Position numbers and translations under genes: made by a program. Positions 1 through 6,758 of a DNA stretch of 10,622 nucleotides are shown here, in pieces. Where the stretch lies: positions 1 to 10,622 of the forward strand of contig JAISNF010000015.1 of assembly GCA_031276415.1 (NCBI GenBank), written 5' to 3'. Position 1 is the stretch's first letter. Each line of letters begins with the position of its first letter. The notes beneath the pieces are model-generated. The model saw only the letters and a program-made list of their open reading frames with translations. It did not search any database and had not been told where the DNA came from. The stretch is from Planctomycetaceae bacterium. GTDB taxonomy: Bacteria > Planctomycetota > Planctomycetia > Pirellulales > Thermoguttaceae.

Positions 1-19
1 CCCGAACAACCATAATCTC

Positions 20-117
20 GCCCCGTGCGGGGCTTTGAAAAATGGTGTTGGGTGTTGCCGATCCGTAGGTTCCGCTGCGCTACACCTACGGTTATGCACA
101 TCACACCCCTGCGGGGT
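20..117. repeat. Cluster of three GC-rich hairpins (extragenic palindromic repeat)
   Basis: Three perfect small stems follow each other: GCCCC/GGGGC at 20-33 (4-base loop), CCGTAGGT/ACCTACGG at 63-91 (13-base loop) and ACCCC/GGGGT at 105-117 (3-base loop). The GC content contrasts with the AT-rich surroundings. The arrangement looks like a multicopy extragenic palindromic element, but only one copy is in the window, so the repeat status is inferred. None is followed by a T-run, so a terminator role is not supported. Confidence 0.55.
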
Positions 118-145
118 TAAGATTGAAAAATCATCAACTCACTAG

Positions 146-165
146 AGACGCAATACATTGTGTCT
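146..165. repeat. Near-perfect 20-bp palindrome
   Basis: AGACGCAAT (146-154) pairs with ATTGTGTCT (157-165) around a 2-base centre; the only non-Watson-Crick position is a G-T wobble (150 with 161). It resembles the GAGACG...CGTCTC palindromes that recur between genes in several bacterial phyla (resemblance from memory). No T-run follows. Confidence 0.5.
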
Positions 166-207
166 TTACGATTTAAACCTATTACCGTGAATGATTACAA
201 TCCATTT

Positions 208-238
208 AACCACACAGAGCACAGTGTTCACAGAGAAG
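208..238. repeat. CACAGAG-type degenerate tandem repeat
   Basis: A short purine-rich stretch with repeated ACACAGAG / GCACAG / TCACAGAG units, about 9-11 bases apart. It has the look of a degenerate intergenic repeat; only this copy is in the window and no function can be read from it. Confidence 0.35.
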
Positions 239-298
239 AAAATTTAATTTTAGGAAACTTCTAAAAAACTCTCTTTATTTTTTGTTAGAATTGTGTTA

Positions 299-352
299 GG
301 AATTTAACTCGGATTCATGGGAATTTAACTCAGGTTGCCGACAATCTAACTC
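299..352. repeat. Three spaced direct repeats, about 21-22 bp apart
   Basis: GGAATTTAACTC occurs exactly at 299-310 and 320-331, and a diverged AATCTAACTC follows at 343-352. The period is 21-22 bases, about two helical turns. This could be a decayed tandem repeat or a set of binding sites; nothing nearby decides between them. Confidence 0.4.
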
Positions 353-389
353 GCAGCGTCTGCGTTTGAACCGAAAACCTAGCAAATTG

Positions 390-419
390 AACCGAATAGG
401 TTCTAAAATCCATTCGGTT
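390..419. repeat. Inverted repeat AACCGAAT/ATTCGGTT
   Basis: AACCGAAT (390-397) and ATTCGGTT (412-419) are perfect complements, extended inward by GG/CC with one bulged base. A partial direct copy of the left arm (GAACCGAA) lies just upstream at 368-375. There is no T-run, so a terminator is unlikely. Confidence 0.45.
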
Positions 420-483
420 TGGTAACCTTTTGCTACAGAGGTTGTTTTGTTTAAGAAATTAGGTGAAAATGAGGTTGGTTTTT

Positions 484-612
484 AGTTGATAGTTGAGAGT
501 GGATAGTGTTGGCACAAGCGGAATTTTTACCAAAATGTTTTGGTAAAAATTCCGCGTTGCGAAACTCTCCATTATCAATTATCAACTCTCCACTAGAACA
601 GGGGGCTTGAAT
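484..612. repeat. Heptad-repeat/hairpin element, copy A
   Basis: The left part carries TAGTTGA-like heptads (about 483-507). The centre is an uninterrupted 18-bp stem (518-535 with 538-555) with a TG centre. The right part carries heptads AACTCTC, CATTATC, AATTATC, AACTCTC, CACTA (563-595), roughly complementary to the left heptads, so the whole element is a long imperfect palindrome. The stem ends GCGGAATT/AATTCCGC recur in copy C. The sequence after the heptads (GAACAGGGGGCTTGA) matches the flanks of the other two copies. It has no coding capacity. Confidence 0.75.
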
Positions 613-635
613 AGTGAACGGGGACTTTGTAGAAT
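607..635 (+). promoter_or_regulatory. Candidate promoter of the EF-G-like gene
   Basis: TTGAAT (607-612) and TAGAAT (630-635) are separated by 17 bases, matching 4/6 and 5/6 positions of the sigma-70-type consensus. It lies at the downstream edge of repeat copy A, about 85 bases ahead of the start codon. Promoter rules in this phylum are poorly known, so this is a candidate only. Confidence 0.4.
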
Positions 636-718
636 AACACTTTATTGAATTTTATGGAACCGTGCAGAGATATGGTTCCTAAATATTAACCATTTTTAGA
701 CGACAAAGGATCAAAACA

Positions 719-2788
719 ATGACTAAATACAACGTCGCGGATATTCGGAATATTGCTCTTTGCGGACACGGCGGATCAGGAAAAACAACATTGGCAGACG
801 CCATGCTCAATGAAACCGGAACCATCAAAAAATTGGCAAACGTCGACGACGGAACAAGTATCTGTGATTTCGACGAAGAAGAAAAAGCACATAAATATAC
901 CATTGAAACAAGTGTTATCCATTTTGAATATCAAAATAAACTTTTTAATATTATCGATACACCGGGCTATCCCGATTTTATCGGTCAAACAATCGGCGCA
1001 CTCTGGGGCGTGGATACGGCAGCAATTGTGATTAACGCCTCCGCCGGTATCGAAGTCAATACCCGCCGCGTTTTCGCCGAAGCCAAAAAAGCCGGACTCG
1101 GTCGAATCCTCGTCCTCAATAAAATGGACGATGAAAAAGTTAATTTTGAAAAATTACTCAAATTGGTACAGGATGTTTTTGGTCCCGAATGCGTTCCGCT
1201 CAATACTCCAAACGGCGAAGGACATGATTTCAAAGGTGTTGTTAATTCCTTCAATGAAGAATCAAAATACCGCGATAGTCTTATCGAAACAATTGTTACG
1301 GTTGACGAATCCGCAATGGAAAAATATCTCGAAGGAAATCCGCCAACACCAGAAGAACTCGCCGTTCTTATGCAACAGGCAATTCTCGACGGAACCCTCA
1401 TTCCTATCGTTTGCGTCTCCGGTAAAACCAAAGTCGGATTCAATGAATTACTGGACGCTTTGGCTCTTTGCGGTTTGGCTCCCGATAAAATTCAACGAAA
1501 AGCCAAAAATCAAAACGGCGAAGAAATCGAAATTAAAACCGATCCCAACGAACCCGTTATTGCTCAGGTTTTCAAAACGCGAATTGATCCGTTTGTTCAG
1601 AAGTTGAATTTTATTCGGGTTTACAGCGGAACTCTTAAAAACGGTCAATCTATTGCAGCATCAACCAGCCGGCGCGGAATTAAAATTGCGCAACTTTTTC
1701 AGATGCAAGCCAACGAAACAAAACCTGTGGACGAAGCCACGCCGGGCATGATTGTTGCGGTTGCTAAACTTGAAGAGTTGATGACTTGTACAACTCTTGG
1801 CGATTATCTGATGGACTCGTTCCCTTTCCCTACTCCAATGGTCGGACTTGCCGCCGCTCCGAAAAGTCGAGGTGATGAAGCGAAATTGTCCGGTGCTTTG
1901 GCAAAAATCACGCAAGAAGATCAGACATTTCTCACTGAACGGAATGAACAAACAAAACAACTCGTTATTACCGGAATGAGCGAATTGCATCTTCAGGTTA
2001 TTCGTGAACGGCTCAAACGCCGCGATAAAGTGGAACTCGATACAAAAGAACCCAAAATCGCTTATCGGGAAACAATTCAGACAAATGCCGAAGGAATGTA
2101 CCGGCACAAAAAACAATCCGGCGGAGCGGGACAATTCGGCGAAGTACATATTCGGATGTATCCCTTCCCAAAAGGAACTGACCCCGAAGCCTATTCAAAC
2201 AATAAAGATCAATTCCCCTCAATGAAAGATTTCCATTATGACTCAACAACAAATTTTCTTTGGATTGATTCGATTGTCGGCGGAGTGATTCCGTCCAACT
2301 TTTTTCCGGCAATCGAAAAAGGATTCAAAGAACGAATGGGCAAAGGAGTTATTGCCGGTTATCAGGTTCAGGATGTTTGCGTGGAATTGTTTCACGGAAA
2401 ATATCACGATGTCGATTCAAACGAACACGCCTTCAAAACAGCCGGCTCAATGGCATTCAAAGAAGTATTCCAAAAAGCAAAACCGGCAATTTTGGAACCA
2501 ATTGTCAAAATGGAAGTTACTGTTCCGATGGCGAATGTCGGCGATGTCAACAGTGATTTGCCAAACCGGCGCGGACGTCCCTTGGGGATTGACGATGCGG
2601 GCGGCGGAATGCAGACAATTACTGCGGAAGTCCCGTTGTCTGAAGTTATGACCTACAACCGGACATTAGCGTCAATGACCGGCGGACAAGGAAGTTACGG
2701 TATTGAATTTTTGCGTTACGATGTTGTGCCGGGCAATATTCAACAACAAATTATCGCCTCCGCCGAACTCGCCGAAGAGGAAGAATAG
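719..2788 (+). CDS. fusA: Elongation factor G-like translational GTPase (EF-G2 type)
   Basis: A five-domain EF-G of normal length (689 residues); EF-G catalyses GTP-driven translocation on the ribosome in the cytoplasm. Seen: P-loop GHGGSGKT (16-23), DTPG (80-83), NKMD (134-137), SGK (234-236); domain II about 280-360 (VYSGTLKNGQ); domain III with GMSELHLQVIRERLKR (419-434); domain IV with HKKQSGGAGQFGEV (463-476) and IVGGVIPSNFFPAIEKG (519-535); domain V with RRGRPLGIDDAGGGMQ (617-632). The switch I region reads EEKAHKYTI instead of the classical ERGITI, which marks the EF-G2-like paralogue group rather than the str-operon EF-G; the switch threonine (T61) is kept. No rpsL, rpsG or tuf lies beside it, which agrees. 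AAAGGA (705-710) is well spaced before ATG 719. The symbol is the family symbol; whether it is the main or an accessory EF-G cannot be settled here. Confidence 0.95.
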   Translation: MTKYNVADIRNIALCGHGGSGKTTLADAMLNETGTIKKLANVDDGTSICDFDEEEKAHKYTIETSVIHFEYQNKLFNIIDTPGYPDFIGQTIGALWGVDTAAIVINASAGIEVNTRRVFAEAKKAGLGRILVLNKMDDEKVNFEKLLKLVQDVFGPECVPLNTPNGEGHDFKGVVNSFNEESKYRDSLIETIVTVDESAMEKYLEGNPPTPEELAVLMQQAILDGTLIPIVCVSGKTKVGFNELLDALALCGLAPDKIQRKAKNQNGEEIEIKTDPNEPVIAQVFKTRIDPFVQKLNFIRVYSGTLKNGQSIAASTSRRGIKIAQLFQMQANETKPVDEATPGMIVAVAKLEELMTCTTLGDYLMDSFPFPTPMVGLAAAPKSRGDEAKLSGALAKITQEDQTFLTERNEQTKQLVITGMSELHLQVIRERLKRRDKVELDTKEPKIAYRETIQTNAEGMYRHKKQSGGAGQFGEVHIRMYPFPKGTDPEAYSNNKDQFPSMKDFHYDSTTNFLWIDSIVGGVIPSNFFPAIEKGFKERMGKGVIAGYQVQDVCVELFHGKYHDVDSNEHAFKTAGSMAFKEVFQKAKPAILEPIVKMEVTVPMANVGDVNSDLPNRRGRPLGIDDAGGGMQTITAEVPLSEVMTYNRTLASMTGGQGSYGIEFLRYDVVPGNIQQQIIASAELAEEEE

Positions 2789-2831
2789 AATTGTAACCGT
2801 CTGTTTTTTAACCGCAGAATCAAAAAAATTC

Positions 2832-2882
2832 GTCCGCAGATAAACGCAGATTTTTTAAAAACAATTTATGTAATCTGCAGAC
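2832..2882. repeat. CCGCAGAT intergenic repeat, inverted at its ends
   Basis: GTCCGCAGAT (2832-2841) and ATCTGCAGAC (2873-2882) pair at 9 of 10 positions, and CGCAGAT is also repeated directly at 2835-2841 and 2845-2851. Related sequences follow hemE (5046-5080) and purD (8172-8200). It lies 44 bases behind the EF-G-like gene and could act as a 3'-end hairpin, although no T-run follows. Confidence 0.5.
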
Positions 2883-2929
2883 AAGATCGTTGCAATAATT
2901 CGTTTTGCCTTTACCGAAAACTCTCAATT

Positions 2930-3640
2930 ATGACAACCCAACAAGCAATTCTAAACAAAATTCGTACCGCTATCGAAGATCGGAAACAAAATCCGTTGCC
3001 AATTCCGCCAATACCAAAAGTTTGGGAAATTCGCGGAAATTCACCAGCCGAAATGACCGAACATTTTCAAAAAAATCTTGAAACGGTTAAGGGCGAATTT
3101 GTCTTGTGCAACGATTTCTCCCATGCGGTTCGGCAAATTGATGAATTACTGAACACAATCAACGCCACGCAACTTGCCGTACTTGATCGTCCCTTGAGCC
3201 GCAAAATTGCCGAACAATTATTGGACGTACAAAAATTGGACGCACCGCAAAAGAATACTCCGCAAAATCAAAATAGAAATTTTGTTTTCGCAACAACGGA
3301 TTTCGGCGATAATATTCAAAAAGAGTTGGCGAAACTGGATGCCGGTCTTGTTTCACCGGAATATTTACTTGCCGATACGGGAAGTTGTCTTTTTGTTGCG
3401 CCAACGGCGTTTGATCGGCTAACAACGTATTTGATGCCGATTTCGATTGTTGTTGCCGAAACGTCGATGCTTCGGGAAAATCTGCCCGCTGTTTGGGCGG
3501 AAATGAAACCCAAACTCGAAACCGCAACCAACGGTGAATTTGTAATTGTTACCGGACCCAGCCGAACCGCCGATATTGAAAAAATACTCATTCTCGGTGT
3601 TCACGGTCCCAAACGATTGATTGTCTTCCTCTTACCGTGA
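2930..3640 (+). CDS. LUD-domain protein, LutC-like (lactate utilization protein C family)
   Basis: A 236-residue protein made almost wholly of one LUD domain (formerly DUF162). Family hallmarks: LVSPEYLLADTGSCLF (140-155), the TGPSRTADIE motif (208-217) and GVHGPKRLIVFLLP at the very C-terminus (223-236). LutC works with LutA and LutB in oxidation of L-lactate to pyruvate in the cytoplasm. It has no ferredoxin-type cysteine clusters, as expected for LutC and unlike LutB. No lutA or lutB is within reach, so either they lie elsewhere or this is a stand-alone LUD protein of unknown substrate. ATG 2930 has no Shine-Dalgarno sequence; it was chosen because the N-terminal helix (QQAILNKIRTAI) is typical. 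Family assignment is firm, function less so. Confidence 0.92.
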   Translation: MTTQQAILNKIRTAIEDRKQNPLPIPPIPKVWEIRGNSPAEMTEHFQKNLETVKGEFVLCNDFSHAVRQIDELLNTINATQLAVLDRPLSRKIAEQLLDVQKLDAPQKNTPQNQNRNFVFATTDFGDNIQKELAKLDAGLVSPEYLLADTGSCLFVAPTAFDRLTTYLMPISIVVAETSMLRENLPAVWAEMKPKLETATNGEFVIVTGPSRTADIEKILILGVHGPKRLIVFLLP

Positions 3641-3643
3641 AAA

Positions 3644-3682
3644 TCTGTGATATTATTCTGTAATATTATTCTGTAATATTAT
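3644..3682. repeat. Tandem repeat, 3 x 13 bp, behind the LUD gene
   Basis: Three head-to-tail copies of TCTGTAATATTAT (3644-3656, 3657-3669, 3670-3682); the first differs by one base (TCTGTGATATTAT). It begins 3 bases behind the stop codon. Confidence 0.85.
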
Positions 3683-3716
3683 TTCAACGGTTTTGAAGAT
3701 TTTGAACAACTCAAAA

Positions 3717-3736
3717 TATTGTAATCAATTACAATA
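3717..3736. promoter_or_regulatory. Perfect 20-bp dyad upstream of hemE (possible operator)
   Basis: TATTGTAAT (3717-3725) and ATTACAATA (3728-3736) are exact complements around a CA centre. Its size and symmetry suit a dimeric regulator site. It lies about 190 bases before the hemE start, followed by four TGACT-type motifs (about 3747-3838), including TTGACT (3833-3838) 17 bases before TATTAA (3856-3861), a possible promoter. In such AT-rich DNA chance dyads are not rare. Confidence 0.3.
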
Positions 3737-3924
3737 ATCAATATAACTGACTTTTGATTAACCGACTCTTGATTGACTGCGTATGTTGTGCTGTTCCCGA
3801 ATTTTTGATATACTTTTGACTTTTGGTAATCATTGACTTAATGCTTATTACTGCTTATTAATACTGTAATGAAGCAACGAAATATTTTAATCTGAACTTT
3901 TCAACAATTACGTAATTACGATTT

Positions 3925-4968
3925 ATGGCGAAGCAATGGGAAAACAGTCCGATGATGCGGGCGGCACGATGTCAGCAGACCAAATCCGTACCAATTTGGT
4001 TAATGCGTCAAGCAGGTCGGTACATGCCGGAATACAGAAAAGTCCGTGAACGCATCTCATTTATGGAACTTTGCAAAACACCGGAACTTGCCGCCGAAGT
4101 CATGCTTACGGCGGTTCAACGTCTTGGAGTTGATGCAGCGATCATTTTTTCGGACATTCTGCTCATTCTGGAACCAATGGGATTCGAACTCGAATTTGAA
4201 CCGGATGGAGGTCCCAAAATTAACAATCCAATCCGAAATTCGTCAGACGCCAAATTGATTCGCGAGTTGGAAACTGTTGAACCATTGGAATTTGTAATGA
4301 ATACAATCCGTTACACCCGCGAAGGTCTTGATGATTCATTACCGTTGATTGGTTTTGCCGGTGCGCCGTTCACTTTGGCGGCTTACGCTATTGAAGGTAA
4401 CAGTAGCCGTAATTTCCGGCAAGTTAAAGCGTTTATGCACATTTATCCAGACGAATGGCAAAAAATAATGCGAACATTTGCCATCTCCACGGCTCGTTAT
4501 CTTAACAGTCAAATCAATGCCGGTGTTCAAATTGTTCAGATATTTGATAGTTGGGTTGGTTGTCTTTCCAACGAAGATTACAAAAAATATGTGAAACCTT
4601 ATTCCCGAATGTTAATTGATTTAATTATGCCCGGAACTCCTATTATTCATTTTGCGCCGGGGAATCCTATTTTATTGACGGATATTCGCGATGCCGGTGG
4701 ACATGTTATTGGAATTGATTGGCGTATTACTATTAAACAGGCGTGGGAAATGATTGGTGCCGATTATGCGGTTCAAGGAAATCTTGATCCGGCAATTTTG
4801 CTGACGAATCGCGATTTGATTCGGCAATCGGTTCAACATCTTTTACGTCAAGTAGAACGGCGTTCGGGATTTATTTTCAATCTCGGACATGGAATTATGC
4901 CGCAAACTCCCGTCGAAAACGCTATCGCTCTAGTTGAAGCCGTTCATGAATTTGGAATCATCCGATAA
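3925..4968 (+). CDS. hemE: Uroporphyrinogen decarboxylase
   Basis: Converts uroporphyrinogen III to coproporphyrinogen III by removing four acetate carboxyl groups, in the cytoplasmic haem pathway. At 347 residues it has normal bacterial length and is complete. The signature PIWLMRQAGRYMPEYR (23-38) carries the two substrate-binding arginines (R28, R32). FSDIL contains the essential aspartate (D77, human D86), AGAPFTLAAYAIEG the tyrosine (Y154, human Y164), FDSW the serine (S209, human S219) and NLGHGI the histidine (H322, human H339). No other haem gene is adjacent, so it appears to be its own unit; the upstream gap of 284 bases holds repeats and promoter-like motifs. The ATG has no Shine-Dalgarno sequence, but the residues before PIWLMRQ match the usual UroD N-terminus in length. 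Confidence 0.98.
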   Translation: MAKQWENSPMMRAARCQQTKSVPIWLMRQAGRYMPEYRKVRERISFMELCKTPELAAEVMLTAVQRLGVDAAIIFSDILLILEPMGFELEFEPDGGPKINNPIRNSSDAKLIRELETVEPLEFVMNTIRYTREGLDDSLPLIGFAGAPFTLAAYAIEGNSSRNFRQVKAFMHIYPDEWQKIMRTFAISTARYLNSQINAGVQIVQIFDSWVGCLSNEDYKKYVKPYSRMLIDLIMPGTPIIHFAPGNPILLTDIRDAGGHVIGIDWRITIKQAWEMIGADYAVQGNLDPAILLTNRDLIRQSVQHLLRQVERRSGFIFNLGHGIMPQTPVENAIALVEAVHEFGIIR

Positions 4969-5010
4969 ATCCGTATCAACAAAGTCAAACCGTCAAAGTT
5001 CACGCAAAAT

Positions 5011-5031
5011 ATTTTATATTCGTTATAAAAT
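5011..5031. repeat. AT-rich hairpin behind hemE
   Basis: ATTTTATA (5011-5018) pairs perfectly with TATAAAAT (5024-5031) around a 5-base loop, 42 bases behind the hemE stop. It may protect or define the 3' end of the message; with only A-T pairs and no T-run it is not a classical terminator. Confidence 0.35.
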
Positions 5032-5045
5032 TTATAAAGAAACCA

Positions 5046-5080
5046 ATCCGCAAATGACACTTGGGATAAACGCAAATTAT
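5046..5080. repeat. Diverged CCGCAGAT repeat behind hemE
   Basis: ATCCGCAAAT followed by GGATAAACGCAAATTAT resembles the repeat behind the EF-G-like gene (CCGCAGATAAACGCAGATT). It stands directly before heptad element copy B, the same order as behind purD. Confidence 0.4.
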
Positions 5081-5084
5081 TTTT

Positions 5085-5140
5085 AACTATTCACTATTCA
5101 CTACTAACTATTAACTATTAACTAATCAGAGGTCTTGTCA
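5085..5140. repeat. Heptad-repeat element, copy B (hairpin part missing)
   Basis: Nearly six heptads in register: AACTATT, CACTATT, CACTACT, AACTATT, AACTATT, AACTA (5085-5124), followed by the shared flank ATCAGAGGTCTTGTCA. Unlike copies A and C it lacks the left heptads and the GCGGAATT hairpin, so it looks like the right half only. Confidence 0.7.
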
Positions 5141-5162
5141 ATTATTGAGAATATGCTATTCT
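5135..5162 (+). promoter_or_regulatory. Candidate promoter of ilvN
   Basis: TTGTCA (5135-5140, 5/6 of the -35 consensus) is followed after 16 bases by TATTCT (5157-5162, 4/6 of the -10 consensus). It starts inside the conserved 3' flank of repeat copy B and would give a leader of about 75 bases. Confidence 0.35.
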
Positions 5163-5243
5163 GTATGTCTTCCTGATTTTCTTTAAGTATGTAAACCTTT
5201 TAACTGTGTAAACAGATTTGTTTTCTTAATTTTGTTGACGATT

Positions 5244-5717
5244 ATGCGACACGTTATTTCTGCTCTTGTTCAGAATGTGCCCGGGGTTTTGTCCCATATT
5301 TCCGGAATGCTTGCCTCTCGCGGGTATAATATTGATAGTTTGGCAGTTGGTGAAACAGAAAATAGCCAATTGTCCCGAATGACTTATGTTGTTGTCGGCG
5401 ATGAAAAAGTTCGGGAGCAAGTTCTCAAACAACTTCGTAAAATTGTAACAGTTGTACGCGCCGAAGACCTCACTGATAAAAATCATGTGGAACGTGATTT
5501 GATGCTTATTAAAGTTGAAGCCTTGCCCGGCGCACGCAGCAAAATTCTCGAAATGGTCAACATTTTCCGTGCAAAAGTTGTTGATGTCAGCAATACGTCG
5601 ATGATGATTGAAGTTTCCGGCAACGAATCAAAACTCACCAGTTTTGTCGATACAATGCGTCCGTTTGGGATTATTGAATTGGTTCGTAGCGGTATAATCG
5701 CTATGCCGAGAGGTTAA
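5244..5717 (+). CDS. ilvN: Acetolactate synthase small (regulatory) subunit
   Basis: The 157-residue regulatory subunit of acetohydroxyacid synthase, first enzyme of branched-chain amino acid synthesis; it binds the IlvB/IlvI-type catalytic subunit, raises its activity and confers valine feedback inhibition. An N-terminal ACT domain (residues 1-75) shows the ligand-site pattern NVPGVLSHISGMLASRGYNI; the C-terminal half carries ERDLMLIKVEA and FGIIELVRSGIIAMPRG. Length equals that of IlvH/IlvN proteins. The frame is also open to a TTG at 5232, but homologues begin at MRHV-like sequences, so ATG 5244 is chosen. Neither start has a Shine-Dalgarno sequence. The catalytic subunit and ilvC, commonly adjacent, are absent here, so the subunits are encoded apart or the partner lies outside the window. 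Confidence 0.96.
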   Translation: MRHVISALVQNVPGVLSHISGMLASRGYNIDSLAVGETENSQLSRMTYVVVGDEKVREQVLKQLRKIVTVVRAEDLTDKNHVERDLMLIKVEALPGARSKILEMVNIFRAKVVDVSNTSMMIEVSGNESKLTSFVDTMRPFGIIELVRSGIIAMPRG

Positions 5718-5724
5718 ACCGTTT

Positions 5725-5746
5725 TTTTCCGCCAATTTTCCGCCAA
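5725..5746. repeat. Tandem repeat, 2 x 11 bp, behind ilvN
   Basis: TTTTCCGCCAA occurs twice head to tail without mismatch (5725-5735, 5736-5746), starting 7 bases behind the ilvN stop codon. Confidence 0.8.
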
Positions 5747-5806
5747 ACAGAAAAATCCTTTTATTTATTATTTTTATTTATTACAACATAAAACCGCTTA
5801 ATTACG

Positions 5807-6748
5807 ATGAAATATTTGATTACCGGAGGAGCCGGATTTATTGGTTCCAATCTTGCGCGATATATTCTGAATCAAGGTCACGATGTTGTTGTTCTTGACA
5901 ACTTCGCCACCGGAAAACGTGAAAATTTAACAGAAATTCAAGATCGGATTACGATTATTGAGGGTGATATTCGGAATCGTGAAACTGTTGATTTTGCGTT
6001 ACAAGGTTGTGTTGCGGTTTTTCATGAAGGTGCTCTTGGTTCGGTACCGCGTAGTGTTGCGGATCCGGTAACATCGCACGATGTGAATGTCAATGGTACG
6101 CTCACGGTTCTTGAATCTGCTCGTGCGGCTGGGGTGAAACGGATTGTGTTTGCTGCTTCGAGTTCGGCTTATGGAGAGCAACCGAAATCGCCCAAAATTG
6201 AAACGATGCCGTCTCTTCCAATTAGTCCGTATGCGGCAAGTAAAACCGCTTGCGAAGCCTATTTACAAGCCTATGCCGCTGCTTACGGGATGGAGACGGT
6301 TTCGTTACGTTATTTTAATGTGTTCGGACCTCGGCAAGACCCGTTTGGTGCTTATGCTGCTGTTATTCCGGCGTTTGTCAGCAAAATATTGAGAAATGAA
6401 AAACCACAGGTTTTTGGTGACGGCGAACAGACTCGCGATTTTTGTTACATTGAAAATGTTTGCTATGCCAACTGGCTTGCCGCGCACGCTCCGCCGGAAA
6501 ATTGTAATGGGCAACCGATTAATATTGCCTGTCATGCTGCTGTTTCATTAAATCAAATTCTGGCAAAACTGAAATCACTTATGAAAAGCAATATTGAAGC
6601 GATATATTGTGAGGTACGAGCGGGCGATGTTCGACATTCGCTGGCGGACATTTCGCTTGCACAAAAAATGATCGGTTATAAACCGCTTGTGTACTTCGAT
6701 GAAGGTCTTGAACAGGCAATTGATTGGTACACAAATCATTTACGGTAA
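5807..6748 (+). CDS. NAD-dependent UDP-sugar 4-epimerase (WbpP-like, extended SDR)
   Basis: An extended short-chain dehydrogenase/reductase of 313 residues, complete. The Rossmann motif GGAGFIGS (7-14) and an aspartate after beta-2 (D31) indicate NAD binding; the catalytic set is the AASSSAYG serines (118-120) and Y142xxxK146 in SPYAASK. The stretches GALGSVPRSVADP (75-87), RYFNVFGPRQDPFGAYAAVIP (168-188) and GDGEQTRDFCYIENV (204-218) resemble WbpP/Gne enzymes, which interconvert UDP-GlcNAc and UDP-GalNAc for surface polysaccharide, more than classical GalE. The exact sugar is inferred; UDP-glucose or UDP-glucuronate epimerase remains possible. No glycosyltransferase genes are nearby, which argues for a general supply role. 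There is no Shine-Dalgarno sequence; ATG 5807 directly precedes the first beta strand, as is normal for the family. Confidence 0.93.
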   Translation: MKYLITGGAGFIGSNLARYILNQGHDVVVLDNFATGKRENLTEIQDRITIIEGDIRNRETVDFALQGCVAVFHEGALGSVPRSVADPVTSHDVNVNGTLTVLESARAAGVKRIVFAASSSAYGEQPKSPKIETMPSLPISPYAASKTACEAYLQAYAAAYGMETVSLRYFNVFGPRQDPFGAYAAVIPAFVSKILRNEKPQVFGDGEQTRDFCYIENVCYANWLAAHAPPENCNGQPINIACHAAVSLNQILAKLKSLMKSNIEAIYCEVRAGDVRHSLADISLAQKMIGYKPLVYFDEGLEQAIDWYTNHLR

Positions 6749-6758
6749 CTTTTTTTAT

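Larger units (their letters stand above)
1..718. other. Gene-free repeat mosaic upstream of the EF-G-like gene
   Basis: No reading frame here resembles a protein. The stretch is a string of small structures, listed separately: GC-rich hairpins at 20-117, a near-perfect palindrome at 146-165, a CACAGAG-type repeat at 208-238, three spaced direct repeats at 299-352, an inverted repeat at 390-419, and a heptad-repeat/hairpin element at 484-612. A promoter-like sequence at 607-635 lies at its downstream end, and a 6-bp inverted repeat (GGAACC/GGTTCC, 656-661 with 674-679) lies in the presumed 5' leader of the next gene. The gene upstream, if any, ends before the window. Confidence 0.7.

Noticed and set aside
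518..555. Rho-independent terminator
   Set aside because: The stem is perfect, but there is no T-run on either side, the stem is mostly A-T, and there is no gene ending nearby; it belongs to a repeat element.
1..718. Insertion sequence or transposase remnant
   Set aside because: Many palindromes are present, but no frame shows a transposase motif and no terminal inverted repeats bound the region.
985..1443. 152-residue minus-strand ORF, and similar antisense ORFs at 1661-2149 and 9316-9633
   Set aside because: All are fully covered by strongly supported + strand genes and show no family features; they are codon-usage shadows.
5085..5124. CRISPR array
   Set aside because: The 7-base units are contiguous with no spacers, and no cas gene is in the window. 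The 3 x 13 bp repeat at 3644 likewise has no spacers.
5232..5243. TTG start four codons upstream for ilvN
   Set aside because: No ribosome site, and small-subunit homologues start at the MRHV-like sequence encoded from ATG 5244.
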